From Oscillospiraceae bacterium (GTDB taxonomy: Bacteria; Bacillota; Clostridia; Oscillospirales; Acutalibacteraceae), in contig SVOW01000001.1 of NCBI GenBank assembly GCA_015066175.1, positions 305,912 to 369,911 on the forward strand: a stretch of DNA of 64,000 nucleotides, read 5' to 3'. The position numbers were made by a program, and so were the translations under genes. Under the pieces are notes generated by a model, which was not told where the DNA came from, did not search any database, and saw only the letters and a list, made by a program, of their open reading frames with translations. Positions 55,201 through 63,078 of this stretch are shown in pieces (within the stretch, counting starts at the first letter, position 1; each line of letters begins with the position of its first letter).

Positions 55201-58200
55201 AAGGGTACTTCTTCACCGTTTACCTTGATTGTTGAATTTACAAATGTACCATCCCAAAAAGTAGGTGTTTTTTCATCATCCGGTACAAGGTCTGCTACAT
55301 AACCGTCTTTGAGTACGAGATCAATATAAACCTCAGGATATTTGTTTTTGACGAATGTGTTTGTATCTTCATTTACACTGTAGTCGCCCCATTGTACAAC
55401 TGCTGTGTAAGGAGCATCCTCGGGTACAGAAATGATTGTATCAGGGTCGCTCTCAAGAGTGGGAGTTTCCATTGTAAGTTCAAAGTCTGTTACGGGGATA
55501 TCAATGTAAGCAGACTGAGTGTAGGTCTTTCTCTGAGTCCTTGAAATATAGCGGGTTACAGAATAATCAACCTTAACTCTACCGGGTTTATTTACTGTAA
55601 GAAGACCATCGTCTGAAATATCTGCAACGTTTTCGCCTACAACGTCAGTAACTGTCCATGATTGGTTGAAAATTGTACCTGAATGAGGATTTGCACCGTC
55701 GTTTGACTGTATGCCGAGCTGGAGAGTATCACCAACGTAAGCGTAGTAATAAACGGGGTCATATTTGTTATCTGTGAAGTATGTGTCTGCATTGAGGATT
55801 GTGCCGTCTTCTGCAATAATATCAATGCCTTCAGCATAACGGTTAACAGTAATTGTTACGGGTGCTGAATAGTAAGTCTTACCTGTTGATGTGTTAGTTG
55901 CCTTTGTTCTGAATACATATTCACCGGGAACAATTGTGTTTACTTCCTTTGCAGATATGGGAAGGAACCAATTGAGATTAAAAGTTCCGCTTTTAAGGGA
56001 GTAATTATAATAGTCAATTGCTGCCTCTGCACCTGCAGGCCATGAAATAAGTTCATGCTTAACGTCGCTCTTACCGCCTGAGAAGCCTGTGCCGTAAGTT
56101 ACTGTGAATGTAATGTCGTTTTCCTGCGCTGTATCGTTATAGTAATTGATAGATGTAGCAGAGGGAGTTACTGTGATTGTGTTATAATCATCCTCAAACT
56201 CGATTGTTACAGGGGCACTGTCAACTGCATTGACGTTTCTGCCGTCGTTGGGCTGGTAAGCATAGCGGTATGTACCTGCTTCATAGATAGTTTTTGAAGT
56301 AACACCCCACGATGTATTTGATATAATGTGGAATTCACCGTCATCACCAAGCTTGAACCAACCGATATGGGGATCTTCAATACCGGGGATTTCAGGAGCA
56401 GTAAGAGTAACTGATGAACCTGAACTTGCTACATACTTTTCGCCCACCTTTGTTGCGTCTGAAACTATCATATCAGGAAGAACGTAGAGGTAGTCATAGT
56501 ATTTAAAAGTTGCTTTTTCACCGCTTGAGCCTGTTATTACTGCTTCATAGTCAATTCTTGTCTGACCTAATGCCAACGGATCAGTGAGGAATTTACCGGT
56601 ACTCCAGAATTCCTGGGTTTTTGTTGTACCTGATGAATCCTTGTAGGTTGCGTATGTTTTAATTGAAGGAACGGTATATTCTGTACGGAGTGTATTATAA
56701 TCAGGTGATACAGCAAGGTTTACCCTATTGCTTCCGTTATAAGTTTCAAGAACTCTGATTTCATCAGCGTTATCAAAGTTATTATCAAGAAGAGGAGTTT
56801 CTGTAATTTTCACCTGGATTTCAAAGCTATCGCTATCATACTGCCGGAGAGGAATATTGCCGTAGCACTCATAATATTTGCATTTGATGTAAAGCATATC
56901 CTTTTCTCTGAAATCAAAAGTAGACAATACATCTTTAAGGTTAATTGTGTCCGTGCTGTAATCTTTCTTGTACTGGAGAGTCTTTGTGTCTGACTCCATT
57001 GTATAGATTTCCCACGTCCACTTACGGTTAAAGCCTTCTACGGTGTCTGTAGAGCTGTAGTAAGGTTTTGCCATTGATGTGATTGTGAAATCAGCTCTCT
57101 TATAAGTAGAGCTCGGACTGCCGTTGGGGTTGTAATAATAAAGATCCTTGTATGCATCCTTATAATAATAATCTGAACCATAATAGTAGTTTACCTTAAG
57201 GTTATCTCTTAAAGAAGAATAAGGTCTGACTAATATTTTTGTGTCAGAATCTTTTTTATGTCCTGTAGAGTTGATTTCAAAACCTGAATTGCGGAATTCT
57301 TCAAGATCTGCGAAATAATCATAGGTTGAGGTATCTCCCACATATTTTACAACCATAATCTGATTGATGTGGTCTGCAACAGCATTTTCATTGATACCGA
57401 TATCACCTGCATCAATATCAAAAACAATACTTGAATCAATTCTTACAAGCGCATCGCTTCTGCCTTTAGTTTCAAAAGTACCGCCGTAAACTCTTGACAA
57501 TGTATCTACACCGTAAAAGCGGACAGCGTCAGCACCTGCAAGGCCGGTGAATGTACCGTCGTTGATGATAATCTGTGCAGTCGGATCATTTGCTTTGACT
57601 GCTGCGCCGTAATAAACATCGCCATAATCATCGTAGACTTTACCTGCGCTGGGGTTACCATAGACATCCCAGAGATTACCTGCACCGTGGCCGATAAATG
57701 AACCGCCGTTGATGATAGCTTTACCGCCTTTGTTTACAGTAACAGCTGTACCGTAGCAGAGCTTGTAAACATAGCCTGTAAATCTCATGGCTTCGCCTTC
57801 GCTGTATCTGGGGAAAAGAGTTTTCCATTCCTTTTTGATTGTACCAGCCTGAAGAGTACCACCGTTGACAACAAGAGTACCACCATTATAAACAACGAAA
57901 AGGTCTCTGATAGGAAGTTTTTCAAAGTCATCTGCTGAATTTACATATGACTCAAAAGAAATTTTACCTTCACCTTTTTCAGATGAGTCATTAATGGTAA
58001 GACGGCCGCCATTGAAGATATTGAAAAATTCTTCATAGCATCCTTCTTCCATGTCGGGATAAGCTGCATCGTATGTGTTTTTAACCTTAATTTCATAACC
58101 GTTAAGGTCAAGGACAATGTCAGCTTTGACACCGTGATATCCGGTATTGTAAGCCTCGTAGGTTATGTCCTTTGTGAGTGTGACTATCTTATCAGTCTCA

Positions 58201-58352
58201 CTTTTAAGAGCATCTCTCAGCTCTTCCCATGTGTCAACAGACACTTCGCCTGCTGCTGATGCTACCATTGTCGGCATTGTTATGGGGAACATTGTCAGGA
58301 GCATCATAACTGCGAGTAATATACTCAGCAGTCTTTTTGATTTCTTTGCCAT
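52278..58352 (-). CDS. Giant secreted multidomain protein with C-terminal type I dockerin
   Basis: 2024 residues. Signal peptide 1-33. Residues about 36-340 look like a beta-helix (regular NGGTL and short-turn strands). The centre (about 340-1690) is a series of immunoglobulin-like beta domains, with four or more divergent ~110-residue repeats and a putative-Ig domain near 1367-1440. Four Cys-rich repeats with CxxC pairs (near 1700-1870; the fourth has lost a Cys) follow, then a small beta domain, and a dockerin at 1962-2024 with two DxNGDGK calcium loops each followed by a helix. AAAGGAGG precedes the ATG. The dockerin should bind a cohesin, none of which is in the window. The gene is monocistronic. 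Perhaps an adhesin-like glycan or matrix binder; no catalytic domain was recognised. Confidence 0.85.
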   Translation of the reverse strand: MAKKSKRLLSILLAVMMLLTMFPITMPTMVASAAGEVSVDTWEELRDALKSETDKIVTLTKDITYEAYNTGYHGVKADIVLDLNGYEIKVKNTYDAAYPDMEEGCYEEFFNIFNGGRLTINDSSEKGEGKISFESYVNSADDFEKLPIRDLFVVYNGGTLVVNGGTLQAGTIKKEWKTLFPRYSEGEAMRFTGYVYKLCYGTAVTVNKGGKAIINGGSFIGHGAGNLWDVYGNPSAGKVYDDYGDVYYGAAVKANDPTAQIIINDGTFTGLAGADAVRFYGVDTLSRVYGGTFETKGRSDALVRIDSSIVFDIDAGDIGINENAVADHINQIMVVKYVGDTSTYDYFADLEEFRNSGFEINSTGHKKDSDTKILVRPYSSLRDNLKVNYYYGSDYYYKDAYKDLYYYNPNGSPSSTYKRADFTITSMAKPYYSSTDTVEGFNRKWTWEIYTMESDTKTLQYKKDYSTDTINLKDVLSTFDFREKDMLYIKCKYYECYGNIPLRQYDSDSFEIQVKITETPLLDNNFDNADEIRVLETYNGSNRVNLAVSPDYNTLRTEYTVPSIKTYATYKDSSGTTKTQEFWSTGKFLTDPLALGQTRIDYEAVITGSSGEKATFKYYDYLYVLPDMIVSDATKVGEKYVASSGSSVTLTAPEIPGIEDPHIGWFKLGDDGEFHIISNTSWGVTSKTIYEAGTYRYAYQPNDGRNVNAVDSAPVTIEFEDDYNTITVTPSATSINYYNDTAQENDITFTVTYGTGFSGGKSDVKHELISWPAGAEAAIDYYNYSLKSGTFNLNWFLPISAKEVNTIVPGEYVFRTKATNTSTGKTYYSAPVTITVNRYAEGIDIIAEDGTILNADTYFTDNKYDPVYYYAYVGDTLQLGIQSNDGANPHSGTIFNQSWTVTDVVGENVADISDDGLLTVNKPGRVKVDYSVTRYISRTQRKTYTQSAYIDIPVTDFELTMETPTLESDPDTIISVPEDAPYTAVVQWGDYSVNEDTNTFVKNKYPEVYIDLVLKDGYVADLVPDDEKTPTFWDGTFVNSTIKVNGEEVPFDYFDRYYFYDTCYSPRYGTPDPGLDMTLVYTYPERLKAEGDVYEEIIDIEIETPTIFDKVDMVIPEDPEDWDAFMLNGEVVNPGWIRVIDGDVYKVDSGADADSDKSNDNAVKAEDTDNYEKDQLYRIDLWISSDSASGLDYDVYFGDNTRVFVNGKECMHTGKEGDNIGIIVTYYFTPEEYELINAVDILGVKAPVANGEVSYDYTTSHEDIYATYFTWFVDANENGKPDEGEEVTGDYFAGETAYSLYVELAAEDANGDGIGDTVQFQTPVTVKFGDETATYTMTGDYYGAVYTFPATEALSELTYNDDNTSIKPYVGQYVERSIYENVSGGMKPYTFTKVSGPGWLSIDSETGVISGTPTKVSDYDYFTFTVTDANGDSVEHDFYIWSVNVLPEDREIITSVTATTDIADILVYGAPYKDITYTMGEGCEEVDFLYRDPYSWEIKVGDEWQDFDGDYFLDGTYRIVTQVRVDDDAGAAYMFDANEVLPVTVDGVDWNTADDKPGVYDTYSYMWVQSPEFTIEKPANTVVDKIEITGVTAPTIGAVIEDCRPEVYTLPEGALYTVTNTEWLVGNSTTPAEGQKFEEDYYMGYSASFDLAVAPGYEFASEEDITVTINGKEPEIVWVYSDGTAIVRLMMQPKAHVEGEYVIENLVESTCTTWGSYDAVYYCTVCGEEIRRDYVATTPLGHTWDEENAVVTEPTCTDDGYTTYTCTVCGETEDHDYVDALGHTYDEGEISDVVDATCTTDGSYTITYKCAVCNEVITSYTTIVEALGHTPAEAVKENIVEATETTPGSYDKVVYCSVCNAELSRTTVTIPVGGFQGTTISGNYVSFNSDTDTIAIALFAEGEETALQTLAKTGNTGTYEFENVEDGTYTIIISKEDHVTRFYTVEVVDGVAVVQDLKIHLKGDINGDGKVIITDYTAVLRHVKKTAALEGYEFDCADVNGDGKVIITDYTAILRHVKKTQALW

Positions 58353-58426
58353 AATCTTTTCCTCCTTTTCAGGAAATATTTTTTCGTCACACTTTGGCAG
58401 ATGCGACTTGATTTATATATTTACAC

Positions 58427-58440
58427 AACTGTAAACAGTT
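58427..58440. promoter_or_regulatory. Inverted repeat upstream of the dockerin gene
   Basis: AACTGT-AA-ACAGTT, 75 bases before the start, next to AT-rich sequence that could hold the promoter. A possible operator, by symmetry only. Confidence 0.35.
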
Positions 58441-58457
58441 GCGGTAAACATCTTTCT

Positions 58458-58490
58458 GAATGCAGAATGCAAAGTGCAAAATGCAGAATT
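58458..58490. repeat. TGCAGAATGCA-type microrepeat
   Basis: Near-tandem GAATGCA/AAATGCAGAAT units; the reverse complement form occurs at 28867-28883 in the other intergenic repeat. No gene is present in 58353-58684, which otherwise holds the dockerin promoter region and the repeats listed below. Confidence 0.5.
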
Positions 58491-58519
58491 ATCGTAATAA
58501 CTAAAAATATACTTTCATA

Positions 58520-58618
58520 TTCACCGAGATCCTTCGCTTCATAATCCCTGATGTGTCATTCTTGAGCGTCAGCGAAGAATCTCATCAGGGATTATTCGCT
58601 CAAGGATGACACGGTGAA
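58520..58618. repeat. Intergenic element with four interlocking inverted repeats
   Basis: Four sequence pairs are present in the order a-b-c-d-b'-c'-d'-a'. They are TTCACCG/CGGTGAA (58520, 58612), GATCCTTCGCT/AGCGAAGAATC (58528, 58571), AATCCCTGATG/CATCAGGGATT (58543, 58583) and a 15-base pair TGTCATTCTTGAGCG/CGCTCAAGGATGACA (58554, 58597). Two pairs have one mismatch. Similar TGTCATTCTTGAGCG-type intergenic repeats are common in clostridial genomes, as I recall. Confidence 0.6.
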
Positions 58619-58643
58619 GTTAGTTTGTAAAGAATTTTTATTC

Positions 58644-58670
58644 GGGACGGGCAACCCGTCCCCTACGGTG
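58644..58670. repeat. CCCTACG-ended GC-rich hairpin repeat (copy 2)
   Basis: GGGACGGG/CCCGTCCC hairpin followed by CTACGG and a T-rich stretch. Same pattern as at 28895-28920 and 59334-59357. Confidence 0.5.
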
Positions 58671-58684
58671 TTGATTTTAATTTG

Positions 58685-59218
58685 TTATTTATTCACAATA
58701 AAAATTGAATTGAGAATTTCCACAAGTATGGGTTCAGGCTCTTGCGTGCTTTTATAATTCACAGATGTAAACATCTGACCGGGGCACGTGTGCTTTTTAC
58801 CCTTTGAATCAGGAATTTCAAAATGGAAATATATGATTGCCTCGTTCTCGTCAAGTTTGCTCTTTGTCTTGCACTGGTGAAGGTATTTGCCTTCTTTTGA
58901 ATACTCCGTGTCTATATGCTCATTGTTATCAAAGCACGATGTAAGCAAATCGAGGCACTGCATTCCGACTTCAAAGCTGATTTCAAATGTTTCCGCCTCA
59001 TCTTCTATAAAAAGCGTTCTGCCGTTGCCGGGTCTTCCGTCCATAAAATATCTCACTCCCGGAAGCATAGGAAAGCAGAAGCCGTTGAAGGTCACCCATT
59101 CGTCTGTTTCTTTTATTTCACCGTTTTTCAGTTTTTCTTCATAATATGTCAAATGTTTACACCTGCCTTTCGGTGTTGGATAAGGGGATACTTTCCCACG
59201 CTCTAATTTTACTCTCAT
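58685..59218 (-). CDS. Unrecognised 177-residue protein
   Basis: I do not recognise this family. It is soluble-looking, without a signal peptide or membrane segment. It has many Cys residues (Cys20, Cys48 and four more) but no clear CxxC pair. A mixed alpha/beta composition, an interior RPGNGRTLF segment and an IIYFHFEIP strand are visible. No strong ribosome site precedes the ATG at 59218, and repeats flank both sides, so it may be a transferred or poorly expressed gene. It is not part of the two-component operon, since a terminator lies between them. Confidence 0.55.
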   Translation of the reverse strand: MRVKLERGKVSPYPTPKGRCKHLTYYEEKLKNGEIKETDEWVTFNGFCFPMLPGVRYFMDGRPGNGRTLFIEDEAETFEISFEVGMQCLDLLTSCFDNNEHIDTEYSKEGKYLHQCKTKSKLDENEAIIYFHFEIPDSKGKKHTCPGQMFTSVNYKSTQEPEPILVEILNSIFIVNK

Positions 59219-59280
59219 TTTTACCGTTTGTATATTGTACTAAAGTACAGTCTTTTGATTTTCATTGTTACTATGCAACA

Positions 59281-59312
59281 AAAAAAGACCCGGTTATTTA
59301 TATGAAATAACC
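59281..59312 (-). terminator. Terminator after the two-component operon
   Basis: On the minus strand GGTTATTT/AAATAACC hairpin followed by GGGTCT7G. Confidence 0.75.
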
Positions 59313-59333
59313 AAGGATTTTTCAAAATTAAAA

Positions 59334-59357
59334 GGACGCCCAATGGGCGCCCCTACG
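59334..59357. repeat. CCCTACG-ended GC-rich hairpin repeat (copy 3)
   Basis: GACGCCC/GGGCGCC hairpin ending CCCTACGA, then TTTGATTTATTA. Confidence 0.5.
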
Positions 59358-59367
59358 ATTTGATTTA

Positions 59368-60018
59368 TTATTCAGTTTCTTCCTGCAGCTTGGCGGTATT
59401 GATAACAAATCCGCTTTCTCTTGCCCTTACTGCAAGCTCCGTTCTGTTACGGAAGCCTGTTTTTTCCCTCATACTCTGGATATGGGATTTAACAGTTCTG
59501 ACCGTAATGTTCAGGTTTTTCGCAATTTCCGCATCAGGCTCTCCGCCTGCAAGCTGTCTTAAAACTTCAATTTCTCTGTCCGTAAAGTTTACGCTAAGTG
59601 CGTCACCAAGCTTGAGAAGAGGTGTGTTTGTGGGATAAATGCACTCCCCTTCCATTGTCCTGTCCATTGTGGAAATCAGATTCTCCGCAGTAGGCTCCTT
59701 GTACCAGAAACTGTCAACCCCTACCTCGTGGGCTCTGTCAATAAAGCTGCATTCAGGCTGACTTGTGATAATTATAATTTTTATATCCGGAAACTGCTTC
59801 TTAATCTTCTCCGATGCATCAAGACCATTGGCATTCATTGCAGTACACACGTCCATAAGTATAAGGTCAACGGGACTGGTCATACAATAAATTTCTGCCA
59901 TAGCTGCACTTTCAATTGAATGGACAATCTCATAATTTTTATTGTCGCTTACGAAAATTTCAATAAGCTTACGAGCCATAGGGTCGTCTTCAACTATCAT
60001 TACCTTTGTCAATCCCAT
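59368..60018 (-). CDS. NarL/LuxR-family response regulator
   Basis: 216 residues. Receiver (about 5-120) with acidic pair Asp11-Asp12, phospho-acceptor Asp in LILMDVC near 55, and Lys in WYKE near 105. The LuxR helix-turn-helix (about 145-205) reads FTDREIEVLRQLAGGEPDAE then TVRTVKSHIQSMREKTG. AAAGGGGTGA precedes the ATG, which overlaps the sensor kinase end by 10 bases. Cytosolic transcription factor activated by the kinase upstream. Target genes are unknown; no operator was seen. Confidence 0.95.
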   Translation of the reverse strand: MGLTKVMIVEDDPMARKLIEIFVSDNKNYEIVHSIESAAMAEIYCMTSPVDLILMDVCTAMNANGLDASEKIKKQFPDIKIIIITSQPECSFIDRAHEVGVDSFWYKEPTAENLISTMDRTMEGECIYPTNTPLLKLGDALSVNFTDREIEVLRQLAGGEPDAEIAKNLNITVRTVKSHIQSMREKTGFRNRTELAVRARESGFVINTAKLQEETE

Positions 60019-61295
60019 TCACCCCTTTCTTTATTTACGCTTATTTTAAGTTTATACCGCGGTGAGATTTCTGTCAACATTTCTCCGCCTGAAGATTCAA
60101 CCTTGCTTCTTAAAGAGCCGAGACCTCCGCCCTCTGCAATTTCTTTTTCAGGCACATCTCCGTCATTTGTAAATTCGGCATAGCAGACACCGTGTTTTTC
60201 GTAAAAATCAACATAAAGATTTTTCGCCTTTGCGTGACGCACAGCATTTGTAAGTGCTTCTGCAGATGCAAGAACAAACAACTGTGCTGCTCTGTCATCG
60301 GCAGGTAATCCGCCTTTGATTTCAACATTAACACCTGCAAATTCACCCGCTTTGATTAAGCTTTCAAGCGGGTTTACCGCCTCAACATATTCTCCGTCAG
60401 GACGAAGCACCGAAATATTCTTTTTCCACATATCGATTATAAACTGAAAATCTGTGTTAGGCAGATTCAGACAATGCCTTGTTGTAAGAAGTGCCTGACC
60501 CATTGAATTGTGTATGCGGATTTTAGTTTCAAGCCTTTCTTTTGCCCTTGTTGTGCTGTCAACCGTTTCGCCGTATTTTCTCAGGCGGTTGTTCATTTTT
60601 TCAATGTCCCGGTTTTTATCACGCAGGTCTTCCGAAAGATTGTAAAGTGAAGTTATGTCGATAGCCGTCAACTGCACAGTTTCTTCGTCTATCTCTTTGC
60701 GTGAAAACATCCACACCGTACCGTCAGAAATTCTGAAAACAGGCTCGTCTCCGCCTGATAAACACTCAACGGTTTCTTCAACTTTTCCGCTTTTCAGTTG
60801 TTCAAAGAAGGTTTTTGCATCCTGCAATTCTTCCCCTGCAATAATGTGGCTTAAGCTGTTCATTCTGTAGTTGGAAAGCCTTACCATTCCGTTGGGGTTT
60901 GAGAAGCAAAGACCTGTGGGAAGGTTATCAAGGCTCTCTTTAACAGAATTATGGGAAATCGAAGTTCTTCTGAAACGTCTGTCTTCCCATATAAGATAAC
61001 ACAAAAAAGCAATGTTTACAAGATTTATCAATATGGGCAGAACAACTGTTTTTCCCGCCAACATTTTCCACGCAGGAGAAAAAGCTATTTCATACAGATA
61101 CATATAATGAAGTGACGTGTAAAAAGTGAGAAAAACTGAATTTACTGCAATTGTCAATAAAAGCAGAATTTTACGCATTTCGTTATTCTTCCTCATAAAC
61201 ACGCGGGGAAGAACGCACATATCAAGGGCAGTAGGAACAAACATAAAAATCAGAAAAACTGCACGCAAGGCACTGCTCATTTCAGAAAATATCAT
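60009..61295 (-). CDS. Membrane sensor histidine kinase, HisKA_3-like
   Basis: 428 residues. Three or four N-terminal helices (about 8-110) are followed by a PAS-like region (about 120-215), a coiled coil, the dimerisation helix with IHNSMGQAL near 270 (His predicted phospho-acceptor; the usual HD reads HN), and a GHKL ATPase with N-box SAEALTNAVRHAKA and G-box GGGLGSL. GGGAGGTGA precedes the ATG. It overlaps the upstream sensor by 4 bases (ATGA) and the response regulator by 10. It should phosphorylate the regulator. Input signal unknown. Confidence 0.9.
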   Translation of the reverse strand: MIFSEMSSALRAVFLIFMFVPTALDMCVLPRVFMRKNNEMRKILLLLTIAVNSVFLTFYTSLHYMYLYEIAFSPAWKMLAGKTVVLPILINLVNIAFLCYLIWEDRRFRRTSISHNSVKESLDNLPTGLCFSNPNGMVRLSNYRMNSLSHIIAGEELQDAKTFFEQLKSGKVEETVECLSGGDEPVFRISDGTVWMFSRKEIDEETVQLTAIDITSLYNLSEDLRDKNRDIEKMNNRLRKYGETVDSTTRAKERLETKIRIHNSMGQALLTTRHCLNLPNTDFQFIIDMWKKNISVLRPDGEYVEAVNPLESLIKAGEFAGVNVEIKGGLPADDRAAQLFVLASAEALTNAVRHAKAKNLYVDFYEKHGVCYAEFTNDGDVPEKEIAEGGGLGSLRSKVESSGGEMLTEISPRYKLKISVNKERGEWD

Positions 61296-62956
61296 TGTGC
61301 GTCACCTCCCAAAGGAAGTGTCACATCAAATGTCACATCATTTTCCTGAATGTTATAAGAAATTTCTCCGCCATCAAGGCAGAATGAATCAAGAATAGCC
61401 TCGTCAAAGCCGTCTTTACAGCCTATCTGCACTCTCATTTTTATGCAGGAGTCATCATTTTTCAGGTTGACAAGCATTGCTGTCATATCGTCAAAATATG
61501 CTTCAGTAATTTTTTCAAACAAATCATAAAAAGCAACGATATGTTTTGTTTTGATTTTATTTTTAAGCTGACTGTGAAGCGAAGTTAAAATCCCTGCAAA
61601 AAGCATATTGTCAAGGGATTCTTTCATGCAGAATTCAAGCTCCGTTGCAGAAATATCCGCGTTATCCTCGTTGATAAGAAGAAGATTTCCTCGTCTTTTT
61701 ATGTACGCACTGATTACGCAAATCTGTGCAAGTGCTTCTTTTGCAATTTCAGGATTTTTCTCTGCTTCTTTCAGCAGGTCATCAGCCTTGATAAGCTGCT
61801 CTGACATTTCATCTATCAGGCGGTCATAAAGTCTGTTCTTTTCGTCAAGCCTTGCTTTTCGCTCTTTGATGTCAAGTTCTGCTTTCAGAAGAACATTGTT
61901 TTCGCTGAGCCTTTCCTGTGCTTCTTCCAATTCTTCCAGCAATTCTTTAATTTTGCGTATATCTTCCTGCCAAAGAACACGTCCGCCTGAAATTGGTCTG
62001 CTCTGCAACTGAATATCACCTAAATCAACAGTACCTGTTTCCGCCTGCTTCATTGTGGTTGTTGTCAGTTCAACTGCACCTGCAGAAGAGTTATACACGT
62101 TATATTTTCCGTCAACAATCTGTGCCGCAACAGTTGATACTCTGAACAAATCGCCGTAGCCTGAGTTTGAACGGATAAGTCCCGACTGAATGGCACTTTC
62201 AAGAAGAAGTGCAATAATAAGGCAGTCAACGGCTGTCAGGTCAACATTGAAAATCAGCCTGAAAGCATAAAGTATCCAGAAAACAACTGCCGACACCATT
62301 ATTATAACGGGCATTTTCTGAAATGTTTTACTGCCGGGTACACGGCTTTTGATAAGAAGCATCACTACAAAATAAAATCCGAGTGCCACAAACCAGGCAA
62401 TAACTACATAGAAAAGAAAGCCGTATGTATATTGGTCATTGTAATTTTCAATTCCGTCAGTAAATTTAAACACAAGCTGATGGAAATCGTTTGTCATTAC
62501 AACGGCAATCAAAATAAATGCAGGAATAAAGAAAAAATTCATCTTCTTCGGCAAGGTGTAATTTTCAGATTTTCCGCTACAGATAATTATAAAAACACCA
62601 AGCAACGGCACAAGAATCATAGGTATATAATAGCAGTACCACAGATACCTGCCTATCATATCAAACGGAGAAAAGAATCGCCATTTAACTGTCCTTACGG
62701 CAATCCAGAAAATCATAAGTATTCCTACGCCCATAAGCAAGTGCCTTATCTGCTTGTTGATAATTCTTCTTTCGATCGACACACACCAGGCAGACAACAA
62801 ACCGATATATATAAAATTGGGAAGAAATCCAAAAACTGTACGCACAAATATGTGGTCTCTGTAACCATAATGTCCCGTATGGCTGAACATAGCAGCAAAA
62901 AATATAATGACTACCGCAACAAGATATGTCATTTCTTTACGCTTTGTCTTGTTCAT
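61292..62956 (-). CDS. 7TM sensor protein with degenerate histidine-kinase core
   Basis: 554 residues from the ATG at 62956 (MNKTKRKEMTY), preceded by AGGAGGG; the in-frame extension to 63082 is not supported. Seven N-terminal helices (about 10-225) resemble the 7TM-type input domain of clostridial histidine kinases. A PAS-like part and long coiled coil follow (about 325-410). The C-terminal region lines up with a GHKL module, but the N-box position reads LFEKITEAYFDD rather than E..TNA.HA, and no G-box is seen. It is likely a pseudokinase that pairs with the sensor kinase downstream, with which it overlaps by four bases. Confidence 0.75.
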   Translation of the reverse strand: MNKTKRKEMTYLVAVVIIFFAAMFSHTGHYGYRDHIFVRTVFGFLPNFIYIGLLSAWCVSIERRIINKQIRHLLMGVGILMIFWIAVRTVKWRFFSPFDMIGRYLWYCYYIPMILVPLLGVFIIICSGKSENYTLPKKMNFFFIPAFILIAVVMTNDFHQLVFKFTDGIENYNDQYTYGFLFYVVIAWFVALGFYFVVMLLIKSRVPGSKTFQKMPVIIMVSAVVFWILYAFRLIFNVDLTAVDCLIIALLLESAIQSGLIRSNSGYGDLFRVSTVAAQIVDGKYNVYNSSAGAVELTTTTMKQAETGTVDLGDIQLQSRPISGGRVLWQEDIRKIKELLEELEEAQERLSENNVLLKAELDIKERKARLDEKNRLYDRLIDEMSEQLIKADDLLKEAEKNPEIAKEALAQICVISAYIKRRGNLLLINEDNADISATELEFCMKESLDNMLFAGILTSLHSQLKNKIKTKHIVAFYDLFEKITEAYFDDMTAMLVNLKNDDSCIKMRVQIGCKDGFDEAILDSFCLDGGEISYNIQENDVTFDVTLPLGGDAQ

Positions 62957-63029
62957 ACCCTTCCCTCCTCTTATTTGATAAAACGAGTATATCATACATT
63001 TCTGAAAAAATCTATACTTCATCATAGAA

Positions 63030-63056
63030 ACAATCCGGGGTTTCCCACGGATTGTC
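63030..63056 (-). terminator. Terminator after the 63079 gene
   Basis: ACAATCCG/CGGATTGT hairpin followed by TTTCTATG on the minus strand. Confidence 0.6.
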
Positions 63057-63078
63057 TTTGTATGTTCAGGTTTAATCA

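Noticed and set aside
58427..58440. Confident operator for the dockerin gene
   Set aside because: The symmetry is real, but no regulator or second copy supports it; kept only as a weak feature.
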